DNA from: an uncultured Oscillospiraceae bacterium
GTDB taxonomy: Bacteria; Bacillota; Clostridia; Oscillospirales; Ruminococcaceae
DNA length: 39,011 bases
Direction of reading: 5' to 3'
NCBI GenBank assembly: GCA_947522735.1
Contig: CANNTZ010000015.1
Location: forward strand, 1 to 39,011
In this document: piece by piece, positions 17,763 to 24,783 of the stretch
Layout of the letters: every line of letters starts with the position of its first letter
Numbering within the stretch: the first letter of the stretch is position 1
Translations under genes and position numbers: made by a program
The notes under the pieces: generated by a model
What the model was told of the DNA's origin: nothing
The model's input: the letters and a program-made list of their open reading frames with translations, nothing else
The model's database searches: none

Positions 17763-17805
17763 AACACAGAACCCCTCGGCTTGTGTGGCCGGGGGGTTCT
17801 GTGTT
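17763..17805. terminator. Shared terminator between two facing operons
   Basis: A perfect 13-bp stem (17763-17775 with 17793-17805) around a 17-base loop lies between the plus-strand SGNH gene (ends 17731) and the minus-strand lipoprotein gene (ends 17814). Neither side has a long U run, so efficiency is uncertain, but the position and stem strength make a two-way terminator the simplest reading. Confidence 0.75.
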
Positions 17806-17813
17806 ATTGCTTG

Positions 17814-18935
17814 TCAGTAGCTTAGCAATCTTTTTATCAGCGGAAGCTCCATATTTGAGGTGTCGATCCAGATGAAATCCGTGAGAATCTCCTGCTCGAA
17901 CTCGCCGCCGACACAGGCGCTGAACGCCGTCGTCATGGCCTTGTAGCCCCATTCCGTGTAGTCGATGATGTAGGTCCCAAGCGCTTCTCCGGCCACTATC
18001 GCCTCGTCTATTGCGGGACTTGTGCCGACGCCGGAGACGTAAACTATCCTCGGCTCCTCATCCTTGCTGTTTTTGTTGTCGTTTTTGCCGCTGCTTTCGC
18101 TTTCCTCGCTGCTCTCGTCGTCTGCGGCGGGCTCGCGCAGCGCTCTCGACGCGGAGATGAGGCACTCGAACGCCTCGCGGTCAGTGCCAAACACAGCCTC
18201 GATGGAGGGATTTGCCGCGAAAAACGCCGAGCACTGCTCGCGCATTGACACATCAGGGTTGTTGGGCACGTTCACGACCTCGATCTTCGGAAAGTTGTCC
18301 TCCACCGCCTTCTTGAAGCTTTCGATTATCTCGGCGGAGGTCACGTTCTTCCAGTCGCTCGCGGCTATCGCTATCTTTCCGCGCGAGCGTATCACCTCGG
18401 CAAGGCGCGAGGCCGCAACCTCTCCGACGGAGCGACCGTTGGCGCGGCAATAGGCTACGCTGCCCGCGGGCAGGCTGTTGTCCAGCGACACTATGGGAAT
18501 GTCGGAGGCGATGACCTTATTCAGATACGCCGTCAGCTTTGAGGTATCTGCCGCGATAAGGCAGATGGCCTGCGGATTCTTTGTCAGGATGTCCTTGAAG
18601 GCATCCGTCTGCTCCTGCCCGTCGGAGCCGGAGGGAGAGACGAAATAATCGACGGTGATGTTGTATTCCTTTGCGGCGCGCTCGATGCCCTCCTTCATCG
18701 GCAGCCAAACGCCGTCGTATTGCGCGCTGACTATGACGGGGATATAGGTCTGGCGCGCCTCGCGGCCGGGGATCGAAAGGGTGACGCGCTCGCCGCCAAG
18801 CTTCTGTTCGGCGGCGGAGGCGTCAAGCTTGGAGTAATCGACAAGCGAGCGGTAGCTTATCCTGTCGGCGGAGCAGCCGGAAAACAGCGCCAGCAGCAGA
18901 ACAAGTGCGGTTATGGTGCGAAAAATCTTTTTCAT
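17814..18935 (-). CDS. Sugar-binding lipoprotein of the periplasmic-binding-protein family
   Basis: A 373-residue lipoprotein: a signal peptide with lipobox LFSGC (Cys21), then a type I periplasmic binding fold related to ribose and LacI-type ligand domains, with QYDGVWLPMKEGIERAAKE, ICLIAADTSKL, SLDNSLPAGS and GTDREAFECLI segments. It should capture a sugar outside the membrane. A low-complexity insertion of Ser, Glu, Asp, Asn and Lys (about 276-302) interrupts the second lobe. No ATPase or permease gene is next to it, so it may serve a transporter elsewhere or act as a sensor. It is 12 bases after rhaB in the same operon; the ribosome site is weak. Confidence 0.82.
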   Translation of the reverse strand: MKKIFRTITALVLLLALFSGCSADRISYRSLVDYSKLDASAAEQKLGGERVTLSIPGREARQTYIPVIVSAQYDGVWLPMKEGIERAAKEYNITVDYFVSPSGSDGQEQTDAFKDILTKNPQAICLIAADTSKLTAYLNKVIASDIPIVSLDNSLPAGSVAYCRANGRSVGEVAASRLAEVIRSRGKIAIAASDWKNVTSAEIIESFKKAVEDNFPKIEVVNVPNNPDVSMREQCSAFFAANPSIEAVFGTDREAFECLISASRALREPAADDESSEESESSGKNDNKNSKDEEPRIVYVSGVGTSPAIDEAIVAGEALGTYIIDYTEWGYKAMTTAFSACVGGEFEQEILTDFIWIDTSNMELPLIKRLLSY

Positions 18936-18947
18936 GATAAAACCCGG

Positions 18948-20426
18948 TTATCTGTTGAGAATTTTTACGAAGCGCTCGAACGGCTCGTCCCATGCGGCGG
19001 AGCCGTCCGGCTCGTAGCGGATGGTATCAAAGGAGTTCGCGATGACGCGGCGTCCCTCTGCAAGGTCGGAGACGTCGCCGGACGCCATGAGCTGGCTGAC
19101 GGCGTTGCCAAGCACGGTCGCCTCGATGGGGCCTGCAACGACGGGGATGCGGCAGGCGTTGGCGGCAAGCTGGCAGAGGAACTTGTCCTTGGTTCCGCCG
19201 CCAACGATGTGGATGGAGCCGTATCTCTTGCCGGTGATGTCCTCAAGCGCGCCGAGGGTGTGGCGGTACTTCATCGCAAGGCTCTCGTAGATGCAGCGCA
19301 TAACCTCGCCGGTGGTCTGCGGGACGTATTGGCCGGTGCGTTCGCAGAACTCGCGGACGCGCTTGGGCATGTTGCCGGGGCCGGAAAAGACGTCCTCGTC
19401 GGGGTCGATGAAGCAGCGGAACGGCTCGACTGCAAGCGCCTCGCGCTCAAGGTCCGCATAGGAGGGGTTCTGTCCCTCGCGTATCCACTGGCGGCGGGAT
19501 TCCTGGATGAGCCAGAGGCCCATGATGTTCTTGAGATAGCGGATGGTGCCGTTGTAGCCGCCCTCGTTGGTGAAGTTGTATCTGCCGGAGCGCTCGTCGA
19601 CGACAGGCTCGGCAAGCTCGGTGCCGAACAGCGACCAGGTGCCGCAGCTGACATAGATGAAGTCCTTGTCCTGAGGCGGGAGCGCCGGGACGGAGATGAC
19701 CGCGGAGGCGGTGTCGTGGGAGGCGATGGCGACGACGTCGACGGCGGGCACGCCCAGCTCCTCGCAGATGGCGGGGGAGAGCTTGCCGACGACGGTGCCG
19801 GGCTGAACAATCTCGGTCAGCAGGCGGGAGGGGATGCCGAGGCGGGAAAGCAGGTCGCGATCCCAATCGCGGGAGAAAACGTCGAGCATTTGGGAGGTGG
19901 ACGCAATGGTGTACTCGGTTTTCATCTCGCCGGTCAGCAGATAGTTGAACAGATCCGGTGTAAACAGCAGCTTGTCGGCGCGTTCAAGCAGCTCGGGACG
20001 TTTTTTTGCGATGGAGACGAGCTGGAACAGCGTGTTGATCTTCATCAACTGGATGCCGGTGCGCCTGTATATCTCGTCGCGCGGAACCGACCTGAACGCC
20101 TCCTCCATCATGCCGTCGGTGCGGGTGTCGCGATAGTTGACGGGATTTTCGAGCATACGTCCGTCCTTATCAAGCAGTCCAAAATCGACGCCCCAGGTGT
20201 CGATGCCGATGCTGTCGAAGCCGCCGTCGTGCCACGCCCTTGTGATGCCCTGCTTGATCTCATGGAACAGGCGCAGCGTGTCCCAATAGAGGGTGCCTCG
20301 AACGAGCACGGGGTCGTTTGTGAAGCGGTGAACCTCCTTGAGGTCGATCCTGCTGCCGTCGTAGGTAGCAATCATTGCGCGTCCGCTGGAGGCGCCGAAG
20401 TCGAATGCAAGTATGCGTTTAGCCAT
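18948..20426 (-). CDS. rhaB: Rhamnulokinase (FGGY family)
   Basis: Phosphorylates L-rhamnulose, or possibly a similar keto-deoxysugar, at C1. The 492 residues match FGGY kinases: phosphate-1 loop FDFGASSGRAM (about 7-17), the substrate segment GIDTWGVDFGLLDKDGR, and the C-terminal ADP-binding HIVGGGTKDKFLCQLAAN. Length is normal. GGAAGGAAGG precedes the ATG at 20426. Genes for L-rhamnose isomerase and rhamnulose-1-phosphate aldolase are not in the window, so the pathway is incomplete here. Its operon neighbours are a FucU-type mutarotase upstream and a sugar-binding lipoprotein downstream. Rhamnulose is the best substrate guess; fuculose or another deoxysugar cannot be excluded. Confidence 0.88.
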   Translation of the reverse strand: MAKRILAFDFGASSGRAMIATYDGSRIDLKEVHRFTNDPVLVRGTLYWDTLRLFHEIKQGITRAWHDGGFDSIGIDTWGVDFGLLDKDGRMLENPVNYRDTRTDGMMEEAFRSVPRDEIYRRTGIQLMKINTLFQLVSIAKKRPELLERADKLLFTPDLFNYLLTGEMKTEYTIASTSQMLDVFSRDWDRDLLSRLGIPSRLLTEIVQPGTVVGKLSPAICEELGVPAVDVVAIASHDTASAVISVPALPPQDKDFIYVSCGTWSLFGTELAEPVVDERSGRYNFTNEGGYNGTIRYLKNIMGLWLIQESRRQWIREGQNPSYADLEREALAVEPFRCFIDPDEDVFSGPGNMPKRVREFCERTGQYVPQTTGEVMRCIYESLAMKYRHTLGALEDITGKRYGSIHIVGGGTKDKFLCQLAANACRIPVVAGPIEATVLGNAVSQLMASGDVSDLAEGRRVIANSFDTIRYEPDGSAAWDEPFERFVKILNR

Positions 20427-20464
20427 TTCGATACCTTCCTTCCGGTATGTGTTTGTAGGTCAGT

Positions 20465-20896
20465 TTATTTTACAACGCCTTTTTTGATTATCACGTTCGC
20501 ATATACCGCCGTTTCGCCGGAGGCGACAATGGCATAAGCCTTTTTGGCTCGCTCGTAGAACGCGAAGCGCTCCACCAGCTCGAATTTATGGTTGTCCGGC
20601 TCGTGTTTTGCGGCTATGCGCTCGTAATCCGTCCAGATGGAGGGCGTCGGGTCGCCGTTGGTGGTCTGCATCAGCGCCAGAGGCTTTTCAACGTATTGAT
20701 CGAGCGGGCAGAGGGCGAGGATGGCGTCGAGTATCTCCGGCACGCCGTGGCCGTCGCAGCGCACAAGACGGCTGTCAGCGGCGCAGGAGGCGGCGGGAAA
20801 GTTTCCGTCGCCGATGACGAGCTCGTCTCCGTGGCCCATCTCCATGAGTATCTTCAAAAGCTCGGGGGGAAGTATTGGCGATATTCCTTTTAGCAT
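20465..20896 (-). CDS. fucU: FucU/RbsD-family sugar mutarotase
   Basis: Interconverts the alpha and beta anomers of a pyranose sugar, typically L-fucose for FucU. The 143-residue product begins MLKGISPILPPELLKILMEM and carries GHGDELVIGDGNFPA (about 21-35, with the catalytic His and Asp) and CDGHGVPEILDAIL; the end contains GETAVYANVIIKKG. This is the FucU pattern rather than RbsD. AGGAG lies 8 bases upstream. It sits 38 bases before rhaB, so it likely feeds the same 6-deoxyhexose route. Confidence 0.87.
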   Translation of the reverse strand: MLKGISPILPPELLKILMEMGHGDELVIGDGNFPAASCAADSRLVRCDGHGVPEILDAILALCPLDQYVEKPLALMQTTNGDPTPSIWTDYERIAAKHEPDNHKFELVERFAFYERAKKAYAIVASGETAVYANVIIKKGVVK

Positions 20897-20935
20897 GGTG
20901 TTCTCTCCTGTCCTGTTGAATTTATGGGGAAAAGC

Positions 20936-21724
20936 TCATTCGAGCGTCATACGGATGTGATCGGTGCGCGCAAGGCCGTATTTTTCGGCGAGCCGCAGGC
21001 AGCCCTCAAAAGCCTCGGCGTTCGGTATCGCGGAGGGCGTGTGCGCGTCGCAGCCGAAAATGACGGTGTTGCCGGTTTCGCCCGCAACGGCGAAAAAGTC
21101 CTCGCGGGGATACCAGCGATTGCACGTGAAGCCGAGAAAGTTTATCTCCAGCGGGATGCCGAGCGCCTTCGCCTCCTCGCAGAGACGGCGCGCATGGCGG
21201 CGGTAAAGCCCTTCGCTTCCGGTGAAGTTGAGCAGGTCGGGATGCGCGATATAGGCGTATTTTCCGGTGTGCATCGCCTCGATGACCTGATCGGTATAGC
21301 GGGCGAGGACTCTCTCGTCGCTCGTCTCGTCGCCGGAATATACGCCGTCGTACTCGTTGTTGATGAAATGCTGGCCGAGGATGAGATAATCCATCGGATA
21401 CGGCTTGAGAAAATCGAGAAGCTGGCCGAAATGCCGGGGATAATATTCCGCCTCCAGCCCGATGAGGATATCGATACGGCCCCTGTATTCCTCGCGCAGC
21501 GCGAGCAGCGTCTCGACGTAGCCGGGAAAATCCTCTGGGAACATGCGGTAGTGGGAGTAGTAGCCGTCCTTGAAGAAGTAGGGCGAGTGATCGGAGAAGC
21601 CGATGGCCGTCATGCCTGCGGCGACGGCGTTTTCTATGTATTCGCGCTCCGTGCCGTCGGCGTGGCGGCAGCGGACGGTGTGGGTATGATAGTTGGCGGT
21701 CATCCCGTCAAACGGGTATTTCAT
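20936..21724 (-). CDS. PHP-domain phosphatase, histidinol-phosphatase-like
   Basis: Metal-dependent phosphatase of the PHP superfamily, HisK/HisJ type. In 262 residues the metal motifs are NYHTHTVRCRHADG (about 11-24), GFSDHSPYF, the GLEAEYYP Glu, LGQHF and YIAHPDLLNF, ending with FGCDAHTP; all four PHP metal motifs are intact. The first ATG (21724, GAGG 10 bases upstream) is used; an alternative is the seventh-codon-later ATG at 21703. It is the first gene of a deoxysugar operon and no histidine genes are nearby, so a role on a sugar phosphate is as plausible as histidinol phosphate. I therefore give no gene symbol. Confidence 0.82.
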   Translation of the reverse strand: MKYPFDGMTANYHTHTVRCRHADGTEREYIENAVAAGMTAIGFSDHSPYFFKDGYYSHYRMFPEDFPGYVETLLALREEYRGRIDILIGLEAEYYPRHFGQLLDFLKPYPMDYLILGQHFINNEYDGVYSGDETSDERVLARYTDQVIEAMHTGKYAYIAHPDLLNFTGSEGLYRRHARRLCEEAKALGIPLEINFLGFTCNRWYPREDFFAVAGETGNTVIFGCDAHTPSAIPNAEAFEGCLRLAEKYGLARTDHIRMTLE

Positions 21725-21761
21725 TTATACGATGCCTCGATTTTGGATGATATACAAGTTA

Positions 21762-21790
21762 ATAATACCAAAAAACGCGCCGCTTTGCAA
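21762..21790 (-). promoter_or_regulatory. Promoter of the PHP phosphatase-fucU-rhaB-lipoprotein operon
   Basis: Leftward TTGCAA (21790-21785), 17-base spacer, TATTAT (21767-21762), 37 bases before the first start codon. It lies back to back with the rightward promoter at 21817-21845, only 26 bases away. Confidence 0.72.
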
Positions 21791-21816
21791 CACCCGGCGG
21801 ATAAAAACTGCAGGTA

Positions 21817-21845
21817 TTGCAAAAATCCCGATTTGATGTTATTAT
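21817..21845 (+). promoter_or_regulatory. Promoter of the membrane miniprotein gene
   Basis: TTGCAA (21817-21822), a 17-base spacer, TATTAT (21840-21845). The same hexamers as the divergent promoter next door. It gives a leader of about 40 bases before the 21891 ATG. Confidence 0.68.
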
Positions 21846-21890
21846 AGTGACGGACAATTTTGCGGCTTATGGACCGGAGGTGCTTTGGAT

Positions 21891-21983
21891 ATGAAAAAAT
21901 GGGTGAGAATCGTCTGCATAGTGCTTGTTGTACTGATGGCGTTCGGGTCGTTCCTCGGAATATTCCTGTCGCTGCTGATGTAG
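21891..21983 (+). CDS. 30-residue single-span membrane miniprotein
   Basis: Translation from the ATG at 21891 gives a Lys-Lys-Trp-Val-Arg start followed by about 22 hydrophobic residues ending FLSLLM, that is, a short basic head and one membrane segment, which would sit with the head in the cytoplasm. A GGAGG ribosome site lies 10 bases upstream, a 17-spaced promoter 45 bases upstream, and a strong terminator 160 bases downstream, so the gene has its own unit. The shape recalls Prli42/DUF4044 miniproteins that anchor the stressosome in Firmicutes, but I cannot confirm homology from so few residues. It is far below usual gene-calling cutoffs and would be missed in most annotations. Confidence 0.65.
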   Translation: MKKWVRIVCIVLVVLMAFGSFLGIFLSLLM

Positions 21984-22033
21984 GAGGGAAGGCTGCGCGC
22001 TCTTTTTTGCGCCAGAGCGGCAAGGGGAGATCG

Positions 22034-22135
22034 ATGAGGGAGAGAGTGAAGCCGTTTTCGTCCGCACGCACACCGCAACGGCGGCCGGGCTCGCGCATTC
22101 CAAAGGAGAAAAGCACATTTTTCCGCAAAGGCTGA
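22034..22135 (+). CDS. Possible 33-residue basic peptide
   Basis: An ATG at 22034 with GGGGAG four bases upstream opens a 33-codon frame, rich in Arg, Lys, Ser and Pro (MRERVKPFSSARTP...), ending eight bases before the terminator stem. It follows the miniprotein gene by 50 bases in the same predicted transcript. No family is recognised, the ribosome-site spacing is short, and chance occurrence is quite possible. Listed because it fills the remaining transcript. Confidence 0.25.
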   Translation: MRERVKPFSSARTPQRRPGSRIPKEKSTFFRKG

Positions 22136-22142
22136 AGCGTAT

Positions 22143-22171
22143 CGCCGCGGCGATAGGACGCGGCGTTTTTT
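22143..22171 (+). terminator. Intrinsic terminator after the miniprotein unit
   Basis: CGCCGCG (22143-22149) pairs perfectly with CGCGGCG (22159-22165) around a nine-base loop, followed at once by six T (22166-22171). A textbook terminator for rightward transcription. Confidence 0.88.
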
Positions 22172-22189
22172 GCTGCGCTCAGGGCAGTC

Positions 22190-22443
22190 GAGCAGCTTTT
22201 CGCGCCCGCAGCGCCGGATTAGTGGATGAATGAGTACGGCTTTATCTTGCCGAGCAGGTTGCTCGCGGAAAGGCTCGCCGCAGAGCGGGCGCAGCCGTCA
22301 AGCCACTTTTCGGTGGAGCAGCGCCAGCTCTCGCGACAAGCCCTGTCCCTACAGCCGTCGGAAAAGCGGCAGGGGCAGTTAGGCTCACGCCTCCTATTGA
22401 TTGCCACGATATGCCGGCAATTTAACGTAAAGCAGCGGTTTCT
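22190..22443 (-). ncRNA. Candidate structured non-coding RNA of unknown class
   Basis: Downstream of a 17-spaced TTGAAA/TATAAT promoter the minus strand carries about 250 bases with no believable gene: the one long frame starts with a GTG inside the -10 box, and the AGGAGG at 22391-22396 is followed by GTG after a single base. The RNA could form several hairpins: CCCT-GCCG/CGGC-AGGG (22347-22374), a 9-bp helix with one mismatch (22284-22292 with 22321-22329) enclosing a perfect CCAC/GTGG stem (22303-22316), and CGAGCA/TGCTCG (22251-22265). Hallmarks of tmRNA, RNase P RNA and SRP RNA are absent. I could not fit it to 6S RNA. The 3' end is a guess; no U-run terminator is evident. Confidence 0.45.
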
Positions 22444-22449
22444 TTCCCG

Positions 22450-22478
22450 ATTATACCACACGGCGTCGGTTTTTTCAA
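22450..22478 (-). promoter_or_regulatory. Strong leftward promoter with no obvious gene
   Basis: TTGAAA (22478-22473), 17-base spacer, perfect TATAAT (22455-22450), preceded by TG-rich bases. It starts just past the terminator of the phosphomutase operon (which transcribes towards it), so it must serve the hairpin-rich stretch at 22190-22443 or something beyond. Confidence 0.82.
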
Positions 22479-22502
22479 CCGACCGGAGAAAATATGAGTA
22501 AA

Positions 22503-22537
22503 GGCCGCCGGTCGACTTGAGAAAGCGTCCGGCGGCC
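22503..22537 (-). terminator. Terminator of the kinase-nucleotidyltransferase-mutase operon
   Basis: A perfect 9-bp stem, GGCCGCCGG (22503-22511) with CCGGCGGCC (22529-22537), 24 bases after the phosphomutase stop. On the minus strand it is followed by TTTACTCATATTTT, moderately U-rich. Confidence 0.78.
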
Positions 22538-22561
22538 CTGATTATGCTGGGGATGTTTTGG

Positions 22562-23971
22562 TCAAAGCCCGGCGAACTCGCGCATGACGCCGATGAGCTT
22601 TTGCGCCTCCTCGCGGGTCTCGCGCTCGCAGAAAATGCGGATGAGCGGCTCGGTGCCGGAGAAACGGCAGTTTATCCAGCCGTTGCCATCGGCAAAGGTA
22701 ACCTTCAGGCCGTCGGCATAGCTCGTTCTGGCGATTTCAAGGCCGAAATCGGGCAGACGGCGCTCGTCGAAGAGCAGCTTTTCGATCTCGCGCTTTTTCT
22801 CCGCGGAGAAGCGGCAGTCGAACTCCGCCATTTCGAGATTGCCGTATACGGCATGGATCTCGGCGAGGATCTCGGTTATGGGCTTGCCGATGGTGCAGAG
22901 CATCTCGACGAGCAGCGCGGCGGCGTAGATGCCGTCCTTGCCGGGAATGTGGCCGCGCACGGTGAGGCCGCCGGAGCTTTCGCCGCCGATGAGCGCGCCG
23001 GTCTCCTCCATCTTCTGACTGATGTGCTTGAAGCCGACGGGCACCTCGTAGCACTCGTCGCCGAGATCGGCGGCAATGCGGTCGAGCAGGTGGGTGGTGC
23101 AGAGGTTGCGAACGACGCTGCCGGTCCAGCCCTTATATTTGCGCAGATAGTAGTAGAGCAGGACCATGATGTCGTTGGGGTGGATGAAGCGTCCGGTCGC
23201 GTCGATGAGGCCGATGCGGTCGGCGTCGCCGTCGGTGCCGATGCCGAGGTCATAGCCGTTTTCAACGACGCGCTGGCTGAGCTGCTGGAGAGTTTTTGCG
23301 GAGGGCGCGGGCAGACGTCCGCCGAACAGCGTGTCGTGGCGGTCGTTGATGACGTCCACCTCGCAGCGGCAGGTCAGCAGGATGGTCTGGAGGCAGGTGC
23401 GCGACACGCCGAACATCGGGTCGAGCAGCACTCTGACCGAGCTGTCGCGTATCTTTTCGATATCCAGCACCGACAGGATGCTGTCAATATAATCGTTTTT
23501 GGGGTTGATCAACTGAACGTCGCCGCTCCTCACGGCGTCGTCGAAGCTCATGACGCAGGGGGAGGCGACGCGGGAAATGTACTCCTCCAGCTCGTCGGTG
23601 ACCTCCTTTGAGGCGTCGCGGCCGCCGTGGGTGAAGAGCTTGACGCCGTTATACTCCGCGGGGTTGTGGCTGGCGGTTATCGCCATGCCGTACTGGCTGC
23701 CGAGCTTTTTGACGGTGAACATGATGAGCGGCGTGGGGGAGTCCTCGTTGATGAAGCGCACAGGGATGCCGTTGGCGGCAAGCACCGCAGAGCACCACTT
23801 CGCCGCGATATCGGACATGAAACGGCGGTCGTAGCCGACGACGACTGGCGAATCCTTGACGCCCTCCTGCTCCATCTTGTCGGCAAGCCCCTGCGCAAGG
23901 CGCTCGAGGTTGGCTCTGGTGAAATCGTCGGCGATGACCGCGCGGAAGCCGCCTGTACCGAATTTTATCAT
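22562..23971 (-). CDS. Phosphohexomutase (phosphoglucomutase/phosphomannomutase family)
   Basis: Moves phosphate between C6 and C1 of a hexose. The chosen ATG at 23971 (AAGGAAG 9 bases upstream) gives 469 residues beginning MIKFGTGGFRA, the normal family start; the frame is open further upstream but without homology. Domain motifs are the phosphoserine loop TASHNPAEYNG (about 97-107), the metal loop GTDGDADRIGL (about 236-246), the sugar-binding GGESSGG and the C-terminal phosphate loop RFSGTEPLIRIF. Third gene of a GHMP kinase-nucleotidyltransferase-mutase operon, 31 bases downstream of the nucleotidyltransferase. The sequence does not settle whether glucose, mannose or an amino sugar is preferred. 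Confidence 0.88.
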   Translation of the reverse strand: MIKFGTGGFRAVIADDFTRANLERLAQGLADKMEQEGVKDSPVVVGYDRRFMSDIAAKWCSAVLAANGIPVRFINEDSPTPLIMFTVKKLGSQYGMAITASHNPAEYNGVKLFTHGGRDASKEVTDELEEYISRVASPCVMSFDDAVRSGDVQLINPKNDYIDSILSVLDIEKIRDSSVRVLLDPMFGVSRTCLQTILLTCRCEVDVINDRHDTLFGGRLPAPSAKTLQQLSQRVVENGYDLGIGTDGDADRIGLIDATGRFIHPNDIMVLLYYYLRKYKGWTGSVVRNLCTTHLLDRIAADLGDECYEVPVGFKHISQKMEETGALIGGESSGGLTVRGHIPGKDGIYAAALLVEMLCTIGKPITEILAEIHAVYGNLEMAEFDCRFSAEKKREIEKLLFDERRLPDFGLEIARTSYADGLKVTFADGNGWINCRFSGTEPLIRIFCERETREEAQKLIGVMREFAGL

Positions 23972-24002
23972 AGTATAAACTTCCTTCTCTCTGTTATTGC
24001 GC

Positions 24003-24734
24003 TCAGGCTCTCCGGCTGAGGAGCTTTTCGCACAGCGCAAGCTCCTCCGGGGTGTTTACGCCGAGAAGCTGCTCGCCGTCGTTGATGGTGTAGGTCTCGA
24101 TTTTTCCGCCGTTTTCGCGGATGATTTCGGGAGCGTCGGTGAGATAATATTCGCCCTGGGCATTGTTGTTGCGCAGGCTGCCCAGCGCCTCGAACAGCTT
24201 TTTGGAATCAAATATGTACACGCCGACATTGAGCTCGCGGATGAGCTTCTGCTCCGGCGTGCAGTCCCTGTCCTCGACGACGGTGACAAAGCTGCCGTAT
24301 TCGTCGCGGATTATGCGGCCATAGGCGAGCGGCATGTCGGTGACGCCGGTGATGATGGTGCAGTCGGCGCCGGTCTCGGCGTGACGGGCGAAAGCGTTCC
24401 GATAGGTCTCGGAGGTGAACAGCGGCATGTCGCCGTAGCAGACGAGGACGGGCCCGTCGTAATCGCGAAGCAGCTCGCGGGCGGAATTGACGGCGTGGCC
24501 TGTGCCGAGCTGCTCCTCCTGATAGGCGAAGACATAGCCCGGGAAGCTCTCCATGACCTTTTCGCGCTTGTAGCCGACGACGATTATCGTGTCCTTTTTA
24601 TCGATGAATGAGAGGCTGTCGGTGACATAGCCGAGCAGCGGGCGGCCGTTTGCCTCGCGCATGACCTTTGGCAGGGTGAACTGCTCGGAGTGGAGGCGCT
24701 TGCCCTTTCCGGCAGCAAGAATTATGGCTTTCAT
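24003..24734 (-). CDS. Sugar nucleotidyltransferase, GlmU N-terminal-like
   Basis: A 243-residue single-domain enzyme expected to join a sugar 1-phosphate and an NTP into an NDP-sugar. The Rossmann-like fold starts with MKAIILAAGKGKRLHSE (signature G-x-G-x-R with Lys where Thr is common), a downstream LPKVM contact, QLGTGHAVN (about 85-93) and the metal-binding VCYGDMPLF. The order resembles the pyrophosphorylase half of GlmU, but the left-handed helix acetyltransferase domain is absent and the protein ends after EELALCEKLL. It lies between a GHMP sugar kinase and a phosphomutase. UDP-GlcNAc is one possible product, but I leave the sugar open. Confidence 0.85.
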   Translation of the reverse strand: MKAIILAAGKGKRLHSEQFTLPKVMREANGRPLLGYVTDSLSFIDKKDTIIVVGYKREKVMESFPGYVFAYQEEQLGTGHAVNSARELLRDYDGPVLVCYGDMPLFTSETYRNAFARHAETGADCTIITGVTDMPLAYGRIIRDEYGSFVTVVEDRDCTPEQKLIRELNVGVYIFDSKKLFEALGSLRNNNAQGEYYLTDAPEIIRENGGKIETYTINDGEQLLGVNTPEELALCEKLLSRRA

Positions 24735-24783
24735 AATGATCTGTCTCCTTTCATTGGTGCGTCAGTGCGCTGATGTGAATGCT

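Noticed and set aside
21721..22128. 135-codon minus-strand frame opposite the miniprotein
   Set aside because: Mixed composition without domain character, runs over both divergent promoters and has no clear ribosome site.
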